Shown here one piece after another: positions 27,387 to 36,352 of a stretch of 64,000 bases of DNA. Where the stretch lies: NCBI RefSeq assembly GCF_000002875.2, contig NC_009405.2, positions 152,428-216,427 of the forward strand. Direction: 5' to 3'. The notes under the pieces were generated by a model. The model did not search any database and had not been told where the DNA came from. It worked only from the letters and a program-made list of their open reading frames with translations. The first letter of the stretch is position 1. Every line of letters begins with the position of its first letter. Position numbers and translations under genes: made by a program. The DNA comes from Leishmania infantum JPCM5. Its lineage: Eukaryota; Euglenozoa; Kinetoplastea; Trypanosomatida; Trypanosomatidae.

Positions 27387-28623
27387 AGCTGATAACGATG
27401 ACGACGGTGGCAATCGCTGCTGTACGGGGGTATGTATATACTGGAGGGGAGGGGGTAAGGGGGGGAGGGTTCCTGAAGGTTGCAGCAGGCACAGCAGCGC
27501 GGTGGCGGTGGTGGGGAGAGCGTTGCGCGAGCCCACGAAGGGGGAGAAAGAGCGCGCGCATTCCGTGAAACGAATGGAAAGAGGAGGGAGACGCCCAAGA
27601 GGAAAAATATGCATAAAAGAGGAAAGTAATCGAGTGCACAAGTATACGAGGAGCGAACAGTAATGAAAGGGGGGAGAGGGGGGTTGTGTCGCTGTGTACT
27701 CCCTCGCGCCGTCCTTCTCCCGTCCCCCTCCCCCCTTCGCCTCTCTCGGTACCTCCCACGCGTGGGTGCACCGGGAGGCAAGACACCGAAGCGTGCCCGG
27801 AGAGCACAAGAGAGAGAGCGGGGAAGGGAGAGGCAGATCGGTAAATTTTATCTCTGCGCCATGGGACGTGTAAGTGTGGCCTGCCTGTGCCTCTGCGCAT
27901 GGGTGCGTGTGTGCATGTGTAAGCACAACTGCAGGACAATATAAAAACCACCAGAGCACGAGAAACGATGAGGTGTGAAAGCGAAGGTAGCAGAGACAGA
28001 GGGAAAGAAGGGGGAAGGTGTGCCGTCGGCCTGCAAGGAGGTGTCAAAGGAACACAGTGCCTAAGCCCCTCAGCAATGTCCACCGCCACCACCGCACCAC
28101 CACCACCTACCCAAGCGCGCGCCTTCGCTTTCTTCTCTGGCTTCTTCTCGCACCATCGCTCACAGGGGGAAGCGTCGAGCCAGCGCACGATAACTGAAAA
28201 GGAAAGAAAAGGGAGCCGAAGGAAGCGCTGTGCCACTCCATCACTGCCACGCTTGCGTTCTTGTGTGCTTCGTGCGTGTGTGTGTGTGTGTATGCATAGG
28301 CACTGATGGAGCGTGTTTGTGGTGCAGCAGCACCAGCAGCAGCGAGGAGTAGCAGGAACTGTAACCGCTTCGGATTCCGGTGTGTGCGCGGGCACGATGC
28401 AGGAACAGGGGAGACAAAGAACAGGGGAGGGAGGGTGTGGCAACGAAAAGCGCGCTGTGAGAGCAGGATACTGCATCTGTGCACACAGACACACATGTGA
28501 TGGGCGCGAGAGGAGGGAGGAGCCCTTGCCTGCACATGTCCCAGCATACTGGATACACGCACCTTTTGTCTTCTGCACTGCCAACCTCCATCGAGCCCCC
28601 CTCCCCCTCCGCCTTGGCGCTCG
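27387..28623. other. 1.2-kb spacer upstream of the CID gene
   Basis: No gene. The plus strand is purine-rich (27433-27470, 27535-27600), giving long minus-strand pyrimidine tracts. A TG run lies near 28276-28291. Confidence 0.5.
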
Positions 28624-29790
28624 TCAACGCAGTCGCCGCCCGTGTGAAAGGTATTCGTACACTCGCTCGTCACGATCACGCTTGCGGTGCGGGTTCGCAT
28701 GCATGTCGGCAGCAGCAGATGCACGCGCCGCATCGGCACTATCGCTTCGATTTGTAGCGCACTCCTCCGTGTATATGCCCAGTGGCGGTATGCATGTGCC
28801 CATGGATGCGGGGACCGATGAAGACGCCGAGGGAGGCTGCGGCCCCGCGCCAGGCATAGCGAGCTCCTCCGTTCGAGGGCGACGTAACGGCGGTACAGCG
28901 CCGGTGGATGTCATCTCGGCAACACCGTGCGCCTCCTCCTCCGCCAACATGCTCTTCTCGTGCTGGCGCATGGCTGTCACCGTCAAGCTATCTGCTGTGC
29001 GCTTGCGGTCGGCGAACCTCGTGACGCCGGCGGGCACAGACGGGTACCAGGTCAGCGCCAGCGGCGGCGGTGCCAGCACGTCGTCAGCGGTGAGCTGTGT
29101 GATGAAGCTGGAGTACCGCCCCTCGGCGTACGCTGCGTACAGTGCCTGCAGCGTGCGCGAGGAAAGCGGGGAGCAGGGTTCGCCGCGGTTTTGCTGCTGC
29201 TGCTGACGGGAAAGGGCTGCTGTGATGGGATCCACAGGTGATGTGACGCCGAAGGACCCCTCGGCGGCGGCGGCAGCGAGGGGGTGCATATACAAGCGCT
29301 GGACGTCGCGGTTCGCCCCACATCGCTCGGTCTGCGCTTCATCTTGCTTGGCAGCCTCGTCTTCCTCAGCGCCAGCGTCGGCAACGATGCCGTGGTCGAT
29401 CTCTGCCGGAGCGACCACGCCGGTCGCCTCGCTCTCCCTCACTGAAAGCGACGGAACTGATTGCGGAGGGTCAATGGAACGCGGCGACTGCAAGTGACAA
29501 TCATGGCTGACACTGATGAGTGGAGCAGACAAGAGTGCTGAAGGTGCGTCACTGGCCACACCGCTGTCAGGCGTCGAGACTGGCAACGGATAGCACGAAA
29601 AGCCTTCTCGTCTGGCGTAGTCGTCATTGGTAACATCTGTCGATGACGCAGCACCCACTGTAGCTGCAGCAGCGTTGCACGTGTGCGGCTGTGGCGGCAC
29701 CACAACCGTTGACATGTATGTGCTGTCGTCAGCTTCCGGCATCGCGTATGCCGCCAGCGATGCTGCGCTGAAGGGCACACGCGACGTCAT
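28624..29790 (-). CDS. Conserved hypothetical, low-complexity, probably nuclear
   Basis: A 388-residue protein I do not recognise. It is rich in Ala, Ser and Pro with scattered acidic patches (EEDEAAKQDEAQTE around residue 150). A somewhat more ordered block of about 60 residues sits near 195-260 (LSSRTLQALYAAYAEGRYSS). The end is strongly basic (NPHRKRDRDERVYEYLSHGRRLR in two parts: HRKRDRDER and SHGRRLR), suggesting a nuclear signal. No transmembrane segment or signal peptide is apparent. Codon usage is GC3-rich as in its neighbours, which supports it as a real gene. The upstream in-frame GTG was rejected in favour of the first ATG at 29790. Confidence 0.72.
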   Translation of the reverse strand: MTSRVPFSAASLAAYAMPEADDSTYMSTVVVPPQPHTCNAAAATVGAASSTDVTNDDYARREGFSCYPLPVSTPDSGVASDAPSALLSAPLISVSHDCHLQSPRSIDPPQSVPSLSVRESEATGVVAPAEIDHGIVADAGAEEDEAAKQDEAQTERCGANRDVQRLYMHPLAAAAAEGSFGVTSPVDPITAALSRQQQQQNRGEPCSPLSSRTLQALYAAYAEGRYSSFITQLTADDVLAPPPLALTWYPSVPAGVTRFADRKRTADSLTVTAMRQHEKSMLAEEEAHGVAEMTSTGAVPPLRRPRTEELAMPGAGPQPPSASSSVPASMGTCIPPLGIYTEECATNRSDSADAARASAAADMHANPHRKRDRDERVYEYLSHGRRLR

Positions 29791-30898
29791 GAACTCCGAG
29801 ACGTGGGCCTCCACTATGTGCGTGTGTGTGGTGTTGCCGTCGTACGGAGTAATGCTGCTGGTGAGACAAGGGAAGGAGGAAGGCAGGTGAGGCTGAGGAG
29901 TGCACCTCCCTCACCTCCGTTTTCCGCCCTCTCTATGCTACTCAGCAGCGCGTTGTGCACACACGCACACAGTGAGAGATGCTTATCGTGCGACTTGGGC
30001 TCCCCTTCATGCAGTATGCGGCGCGGGAGATAACACAGTGTGAGCAGGAGTGGGCACATACGTGCGCACGTGTAAAAGCGAGAGCGAGGAAGAGAAAGAA
30101 CGCGAGAGTGTGCAGACGGGCGTGAGTGCGGCACGGAAAGAGGTGGGGTAAATGGGGTGAGTTGTCGGCCGTGCCTCGGCCACACGACGCAAGCGCCGCT
30201 CCTGTTTGGAAACGCCTTGCCGCGACGCTGATGGTGGATGCGTCAGCGCACCCGCCATCCGTCTTCTGGCACTCGACGTCGTCGACACAGCCATGCCTTG
30301 CACAAAGTCCCGACCCCCCCCCCGCGTGTTGCTACGGCATGCATTCTCCGTGAGAAGTCACGCGTGCGCTCATCAGAAGCCGTGTTAGCGCTCAGTTCGA
30401 ATCTCTTCCCTCGTTGTGTTTTCTTCGTTTTTTTTTTAGGGCGACCACTCGGCGCGAACGACAGCAGCGCCACACTCCACCAGAACGCTCCGCACACAAA
30501 GCGCGCGCGGACGGCTGCGGCATCGCGGGGGTCCTCGTTCACGCAACGCCACATCAGCGCCCCGCATGTTCGCGTCAGCGCACGTGAGAGACACGCACAC
30601 GCTGTCCCGTGCAAAGAGAGAGGATGTGAAAACATGCACGAGGGAAGAAGCTTGAAAGAGTCGCCGGTGAGGCGCCACGACCCATCATCGCTGCCGTCCA
30701 TCGGCGCACTTCACGACTCGATGGCTGCTGAGCTGCTCGACATCCATCTAGGCACACATGCATGGCTCCAGCTCAAGCTTCTGTCCGAATGCAGACGCGC
30801 CTTCAGGCATTACCACTGCATCTGGCGCCACAGCACTCCCATTGGAAACGCACACGCACGAGCTTGTTTCGTCCACAACCCGCCGTTGATGCCGTACC
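29791..30898. other. Spacer between the two hypotheticals
   Basis: No supported gene. It contains a T-rich tract near 30418-30438 and C-run at 30309-30322. It is chiefly the 3' UTR of the 30899-32509 gene. Confidence 0.5.
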
Positions 30899-32509
30899 CT
30901 ACGTATGCGCCAGTGGCTTGGGTGTGAGCACGGTTATCGCCACCTTCGACGAGGGTACATCCGCCACCACTGCCGCAAACGCCTCACGGGATGCCGCGCC
31001 ACAGAGCACTATAACGGGCACAGGAGTTAATGGAGATGATGGCAACAGCATGCCACCTTTCTCCGGCGCTTCGGACTCGACATCCTCTGATACTGCGGTG
31101 CACTCTGCCGGCTGCGCCGCACTCGCCACGTCGCGTGCCATATCCGTCGCCACCGCCTCGAGGAGTGCAGCAAAAAGATGCTCCGGTTCCAACAACGCGT
31201 CCACGAGCACGTCTTCGATGAGGGTGGAGGGCCCCAAAGCCTCCTTGCAAGTCTTTGCGTACGCTTCATGTGATTCCGGCGCCATGCCATCACGTAGCAG
31301 GAGTTTCACGCTGACGCCGCCGCCCCTCATGGGATGCTGCCTGAGTAACGCCCTCAGCTCAGCACTTGAAACGGAGGCGCAGTCCACGATGGCCATAAAG
31401 CGCTGCTGGTCTTGAATGGCCCGTACACGCACGTAACCCTCGAGTTGAAAGGTGCCGCGCAGCTCTGCGTCCTTGGCGAACGCCTCCTGCCACGTGGACG
31501 GACGCCCATCGGCCAGACCCGATTGAGCTGACAACAGCGGCGCCACCTGGTCGACATCCGTCCACACTGGCAGCTGGTGGCCGCGGCCAAGTGTGTGCAA
31601 GGCGTACTGAACGGCAGCAGACGCCTCGTTGGCCCCCGGAGCACCAGACGGGGCTTGTGTCTTGGCTGATGCATCTGGTGGCGCCCGCCAGGTTACCGAA
31701 ACGCTGTTGTGTCCGGTGCGGTGGTACAGCACCTCACCCGTCACGGCAGACCGTGTCACTGTCAAGATAGAGCTGAAGTGCCTGTATACCAGCTGCGCGA
31801 GGGAGTTGACACCGCTGTACCGTGTAGACCAAACGGGGGTATACGTCTTTAAGATCGGCCAGTTGCTTCGCAGACGTGCGAGCAGCTCCTGCTCCGTCCA
31901 GCCCTCGTACGGAATCTGAGTTGCAACCTGGCAGAGGGTAGAAGCCCAGCTAAACGGCACGACACTCACCACACGATCCTTCGCGTTGCCTCCTCTTCCG
32001 TTTTCGATGACGGTCAGGGTGAAGTAGCAGTGGAGCTGCAGTGTTCGCCAGACTGCTGTCCGCCACGCAGCAGCAGTCGTGGATGGTGCACGCTCGTTCC
32101 CTGTGCTCGCCGCCTTCGTGTCCACAAAGCCACAGTGCCGCTCGAAGACGCCCTCCATCTTTTCCGCCGGCGCTGCCGCGTGCCCAGCAGCCAGGCGCAG
32201 AAGGCGAAGCATTTCTTGCTTGCGGCCAGCGACACGCTGCAGCACGTCACTCGGAATGTCATCGCTTGCCGAGAAGCTGGCTGTCGCGGATGTGGTGGAG
32301 TGCCGACGCCGGTTATCGAGGCTAGCGACAGTTCTCTCTGGGGTGCCATGACTGGAGGACGCCGCAGGCGCACAGAGGCACTGATGCGACGACAGCGGCA
32401 GCGTTGAGGTAACCGTGGAAAGACTTCGGCGAGCGCTGCATGTGGAGCCACAGACATAGCCCGCCACGGCACATGTGGACGCGGCTGGGGCAGCCCTACG
32501 CAGCAGCAT
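30899..32509 (-). CDS. Probable mitochondrial conserved hypothetical
   Basis: A 536-residue protein not recognised. The first ~35 residues (MLLRRAAPAASTCAVAGYV..., then CSARRSLSTV) are rich in Arg, Ala and Ser and free of acidic residues, the profile of a mitochondrial presequence; ARRSLST looks like a processing-site region. The body (about 150-290) alternates strands and helices (LHCYFTLTVIENG, YTPVWSTRYSGVNSLAQLVY) and is followed by a block (340-430) with regular hydrophobic spacing. The final part (about 480-536) is Val/Ala-rich. No catalytic motif could be found. Many trypanosomatid mitochondrial ribosome and RNA-editing proteins look like this, but I cannot place it. The ATG at 32509 is the first Met of the frame. 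Confidence 0.82.
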   Translation of the reverse strand: MLLRRAAPAASTCAVAGYVCGSTCSARRSLSTVTSTLPLSSHQCLCAPAASSSHGTPERTVASLDNRRRHSTTSATASFSASDDIPSDVLQRVAGRKQEMLRLLRLAAGHAAAPAEKMEGVFERHCGFVDTKAASTGNERAPSTTAAAWRTAVWRTLQLHCYFTLTVIENGRGGNAKDRVVSVVPFSWASTLCQVATQIPYEGWTEQELLARLRSNWPILKTYTPVWSTRYSGVNSLAQLVYRHFSSILTVTRSAVTGEVLYHRTGHNSVSVTWRAPPDASAKTQAPSGAPGANEASAAVQYALHTLGRGHQLPVWTDVDQVAPLLSAQSGLADGRPSTWQEAFAKDAELRGTFQLEGYVRVRAIQDQQRFMAIVDCASVSSAELRALLRQHPMRGGGVSVKLLLRDGMAPESHEAYAKTCKEALGPSTLIEDVLVDALLEPEHLFAALLEAVATDMARDVASAAQPAECTAVSEDVESEAPEKGGMLLPSSPLTPVPVIVLCGAASREAFAAVVADVPSSKVAITVLTPKPLAHT

Positions 32510-33400
32510 GGCGCAGTCGGCGAAATAGTCGCGCGTGTGTGGAGCTCTGGGTCGTGTTAGCAGTCGTTAATGGTCTCTCTCTCTCAAGGCAGACAGATAG
32601 ACAGACAGCCGCTGATCTGTGAGGAGCAGGAGGGTGGGGAGAGGGGACGCTCGGAGAGTGCAAGCCAGTGTGCCAGGAGCGCACTGGCGGACAACTACAA
32701 AAGCGCGCAAGAAGGAAGATGTGTGAAAGGGCCGTGTCAGTGGAGCGAAGCGGAGGTGGAGGAGGCACGTGTGTGGCCATCAACTGCCGTGCATGCGGGG
32801 GCTTGGCAGGAAGCACATACGGCATCGAGGGTCGCAGCGACGCACGCATGCACATCGTGGAGGTGTCACGTGTTGGTGTCTCCCCCCTCCCTCCCCTTTA
32901 TCGAGAGAAAGACAGAGCGCCCTACTCGCTTCGATGTTGCTGTTACTGCTGAAAAGATGGGGAGGCCAGAGCATGTAAAAGACGTTAGCGTCAGTGTGTT
33001 AGATCGAATAGCGCTTAACGGTGCATCGCTGTCGTTTCTGCTTTGGGAGGAAGAGTGTGACGGAGGAAGGGAGGGAGGGGGTGGTGATGCGCATCGCCCC
33101 ACTTCCTCCCTCCCTCTCTCTCCCCCCTTCAGCCCTCGCTTAACGGTGGGTTGGTGATTGCAGAGAGTTTTCCCAGTTTAACGTCAATCCGCTGATCGCT
33201 GCGATGGACATCCTCGTGGCGCTCACGCATCGTATCACGGACGCAGAGAGAGAGAGAGGCAGAGTCGTATGGGTTTGGGGGTACGTGTGAAAAGCACCCG
33301 CGTGAGGCAAGAGGAATCGCAGGACCGCCCCGCTCGCCCTGCAGTCTGCACATCTTCTGTCGTTTCTCTCCCTCTCCCCTTCGGCGACAGTCGGGCGTGA
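32510..33400. other. Spacer between helicase and mitochondrial hypothetical
   Basis: No gene. AG-rich plus-strand runs (32615-32660) supply pyrimidine tracts for splicing on the minus strand; CT-rich plus-strand sequence lies at 32880-32900 and 33095-33130. Confidence 0.5.
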
Positions 33401-35494
33401 CTACGCCTCCTGCAGCGTGTACTTCCACAGCCGCTGCTTCACCTCGTGGACGTGGCTCATTGGCACACGGAACAGCACCACCTCGCCGTTGCTCCCACCC
33501 TCTTCGCGAATGTCCTTTAAGAGTGCCTTCAACGGCTCATCCAGGTTGGTGTTGAAGACGTGCATCGCAGACGGCACCTTCACGTTCGGCTTCGTGTAGC
33601 GGAACGGGTTGCGCACCACGAGTTTCATGGAGGTCAGCGCCACATCAGAGGCACCAGCGTTGGCCGCGGCAGACGTCTTGACCTTCCCGCCCCTCAGTGC
33701 ATCCGCAGACACACCAGCAGCAGCAGCCAAGGCGGGACCCAGCGCCTTGAACACGACGTGCGTGGACTTCGCGATGGCGTCCACCAGGGCTGCCTCCGAC
33801 GCATCGTGCAGCAGGATGCAGCGACCAGGCCGACCCACGCGGGCCGTACGTCCGGCGCGGTGCACGAACGTGTCCGAGGCCAGCGCGTCCCGCGGCAGGT
33901 TCAGCATGAGAACAGTGTCCACCTCCGTAAAGTCAAGCCCACGCGCCGCGATATCGGTGCACAGCAACACCTGCGCGACACCGCAGTTAAAGTCTTCGAT
34001 GGCGGCCATACGATCTAGCTCGTCCTTCTGCGACGTGAGGCCGCGCACGATGAGCGACGATGACGACGAGAGCGATGACAACGATGCAGCGGCAGCCGCA
34101 GCCGCAGCGCTCTTACCGTTGCCTTTCTTGCCGCCTTTCTTCGCGCTGGGCGACGACGTCGTCGTCTTCGCCTCAGTAACCGCCGCGTTCGTTGTCGTCG
34201 CCGTGTGCAGGCCGGCCTCCAGCGCCGTCAGCTGCTTCAGTGTACCGAAGACGACAACACGGCCATTAAAGGCGGTGTTCTCCGTCAGCAGACGGATCGC
34301 CGTCTGCACGCGGTCCACCACGCTGCACGTCTGATGAAAGCACTCCAGGTGCGGCGGCAACTTCGCCGATCCGACGGTAACGAGTTGGTAGTAGTACTTC
34401 TTCACTCCCAGGAAGCCGGCCTTTAGCACCCAGTTAGGGATGGTCGCACCGCAGAGGACGTAGTGGTGCGCGCGAAAGTCGTTCAGCAGGCCGTCCGCCA
34501 ACGAGCCGTTTGCCTTACGGATGAACTTCAGCAGATTCTTCATGCGCCGACCCATCGCAGAGAAGCGTGGACCGAGGGTGATGTCCACCTCATCCACAAC
34601 AATCGCACGCACACGGGCAGGGGAGATGATGCCCGCTTCGCGTGTGTCCCCGTGGCCCGCGATCGCCTCGTCCTCATTGTCATCAGACATGGACGCCGCC
34701 GCGTCGCCATCATCGTCGTCCTCCTCCTCCTCCGCTGCTGCAGCTACGGCTTGCTGCGGCTTCCTCGCACTGCGGGGACGCTTCTTCCCAGGCAGATGAG
34801 CATCCCGCTGCGCCTCCGCCTCCTCCGCGGCAGTCGCGGCGGCGGCGACACGGTGGCCGCGGATCGCCACGTCAATGCTGCGCAGTGTCCCAACAAGGAT
34901 GTCGACGACCCTGCCGTCGGACGTGGGATGCAAGTCGTCGAAGCCGGCCACGGCGATGCGCAGGGTGGTTTGCTTGCCGTAGACCCTCTCCAGCACACGC
35001 CTCGTCTGCATAGCGAGGTCATTGCTGAAGACGAACACCAGCAAGAAGGGACCGGCAGTAGCGCCGACGTTTGCAGGTTGCTGGTGCTGCTCCAGAAGAA
35101 GATGGCGCTCAATCAGCGGCAGGGCGTAGGCAAGGGTCTTGCCGCTGCCGGTGCGACTGTGCAGAATGACGTCGCGACCGTTGAAGATGCCGCGGTAGCA
35201 CTGCGCCTGGCATGGCAGCAACGCCTTGAAGTTCATCGTCTTCTGGAGCACCTTGGCCGTCGAGGCCGTCATGAGCGCCGTCTTGACGGAGTTGGCGCGG
35301 TGATGGGGATCGGCCAGCGCATCCTCAGCTTCCTTTCGTGAGAAGTGCAACTTCTCTACAATCACCTCCTTCTGGAGACGGTCAAATGCGGTGTCCACGC
35401 GCTCGTCCGTGTGGAAAACAACGGTGCCCGTCTTCTTGGCCTTCCTCCGGTGACGGTGCGCACTGTCCGCCGTCTCCCAGCTGTACACGCTCAT
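33401..35494 (-). CDS. DEAD-box-type RNA helicase with DEVD motif II
   Basis: A 697-residue SF2 helicase with both RecA lobes. The Q-motif region and motif I (SRTGSGKT, residues 113-120) precede a highly charged insertion (about 215-290). Motif II reads DEVD (301-304) instead of DEAD, and motif III reads GAT (349-351) instead of SAT. A second Ser/Ala/Lys-rich insertion sits at about 430-485. Motif V (TDIAARGLDF, 513-522) and motif VI (HRAGRTARVG, 545-554) are canonical. ATP hydrolysis residues (Lys119, Asp301, Glu302, Arg549 and Arg552) are present, so activity is likely. The cellular role (ribosome biogenesis, mRNA or organelle RNA) cannot be told from the sequence. The ATG at 35494 replaces an upstream in-frame TTG. 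Confidence 0.93.
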   Translation of the reverse strand: MSVYSWETADSAHRHRRKAKKTGTVVFHTDERVDTAFDRLQKEVIVEKLHFSRKEAEDALADPHHRANSVKTALMTASTAKVLQKTMNFKALLPCQAQCYRGIFNGRDVILHSRTGSGKTLAYALPLIERHLLLEQHQQPANVGATAGPFLLVFVFSNDLAMQTRRVLERVYGKQTTLRIAVAGFDDLHPTSDGRVVDILVGTLRSIDVAIRGHRVAAAATAAEEAEAQRDAHLPGKKRPRSARKPQQAVAAAAEEEEDDDDGDAAASMSDDNEDEAIAGHGDTREAGIISPARVRAIVVDEVDITLGPRFSAMGRRMKNLLKFIRKANGSLADGLLNDFRAHHYVLCGATIPNWVLKAGFLGVKKYYYQLVTVGSAKLPPHLECFHQTCSVVDRVQTAIRLLTENTAFNGRVVVFGTLKQLTALEAGLHTATTTNAAVTEAKTTTSSPSAKKGGKKGNGKSAAAAAAAASLSSLSSSSSLIVRGLTSQKDELDRMAAIEDFNCGVAQVLLCTDIAARGLDFTEVDTVLMLNLPRDALASDTFVHRAGRTARVGRPGRCILLHDASEAALVDAIAKSTHVVFKALGPALAAAAGVSADALRGGKVKTSAAANAGASDVALTSMKLVVRNPFRYTKPNVKVPSAMHVFNTNLDEPLKALLKDIREEGGSNGEVVLFRVPMSHVHEVKQRLWKYTLQEA

Positions 35495-36352
35495 GGGTGA
35501 CGGCGGTGATGAAGAATGCGGATACGGATAACGGAGGGGTGGGCGGGGGGAGGAGGGCCGCAAGAAGAACTTTTAGCGAATGTGCGTGACGTTGAATATG
35601 TATTCACCTGTTGTGTGCGCGCGGGTGTTTCTGCGTGCGTGCCTGCCTGCTTTGCGAGCAGTGGTGGTGACGTGTCCTGCGCGTTCTCGCTGTGTCTCTG
35701 AGTGCGCAAGAGAGAAAGCGGCGGAGACAGAGGATGAAGCGGGGGCGGGAGTGGGTGGGTTGCAGGGCCCGTAGTTGTAGAGGCACTTCGAAAAAGGGGT
35801 TCGGGCGTGGGAAGATAGAAAGAGAGAGGAGAGGTCGTGGGAGGAAGTCGCAACATCACCAGTCTCGCACCGCCGGTGAGCGTGCACACACGCACAGGTC
35901 AGTGCCGGAGGTTAGCTGCGAAAGCCACCCAAAGCAAGAGAAGAGTCACAGCTGTGGTGGTGCCACAAGGCGCAGCACTGCAAAACCTGGGTCTGCGCCT
36001 CACGCGGTGATATGGAGAGAGGCGGTAGAGTCCGTGCGCCGTATCTTGTTTATGTGTTCGCGTCTGTAAGGGGTGCTGACGCAAACGCCCGCGTCTGCCG
36101 CGTTGTAGGCCACTCTCATTTCCTGCGCTGGAAAAACAACAGGGATGGGCGACTCCGCTTGGCTTCCCATGAGTAGCACCGCGCAACGGATATGGAGAGG
36201 CGATTGGAAACGGAAAGCCAGACTGCTTCACCCCGACCACCATCACCAACCCCGCTGCCGCCCACAGTCGCCTCTAGATCAGCGCGCACCCCTTGCCCAT
36301 GGGGTTGCGCGACGTGTCGGCACGTGGGGAGAATCGTTGCTGACGAGAGTAC
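35495..36352. other. Spacer between polymerase eta copy 1 and helicase
   Basis: No gene seen. It comprises the 3' UTR of the downstream polymerase eta copy and the helicase 5' region; AG-rich plus-strand sequence at 35705-35750 and 35815-35850 is pyrimidine-rich on the minus strand. Confidence 0.5.
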
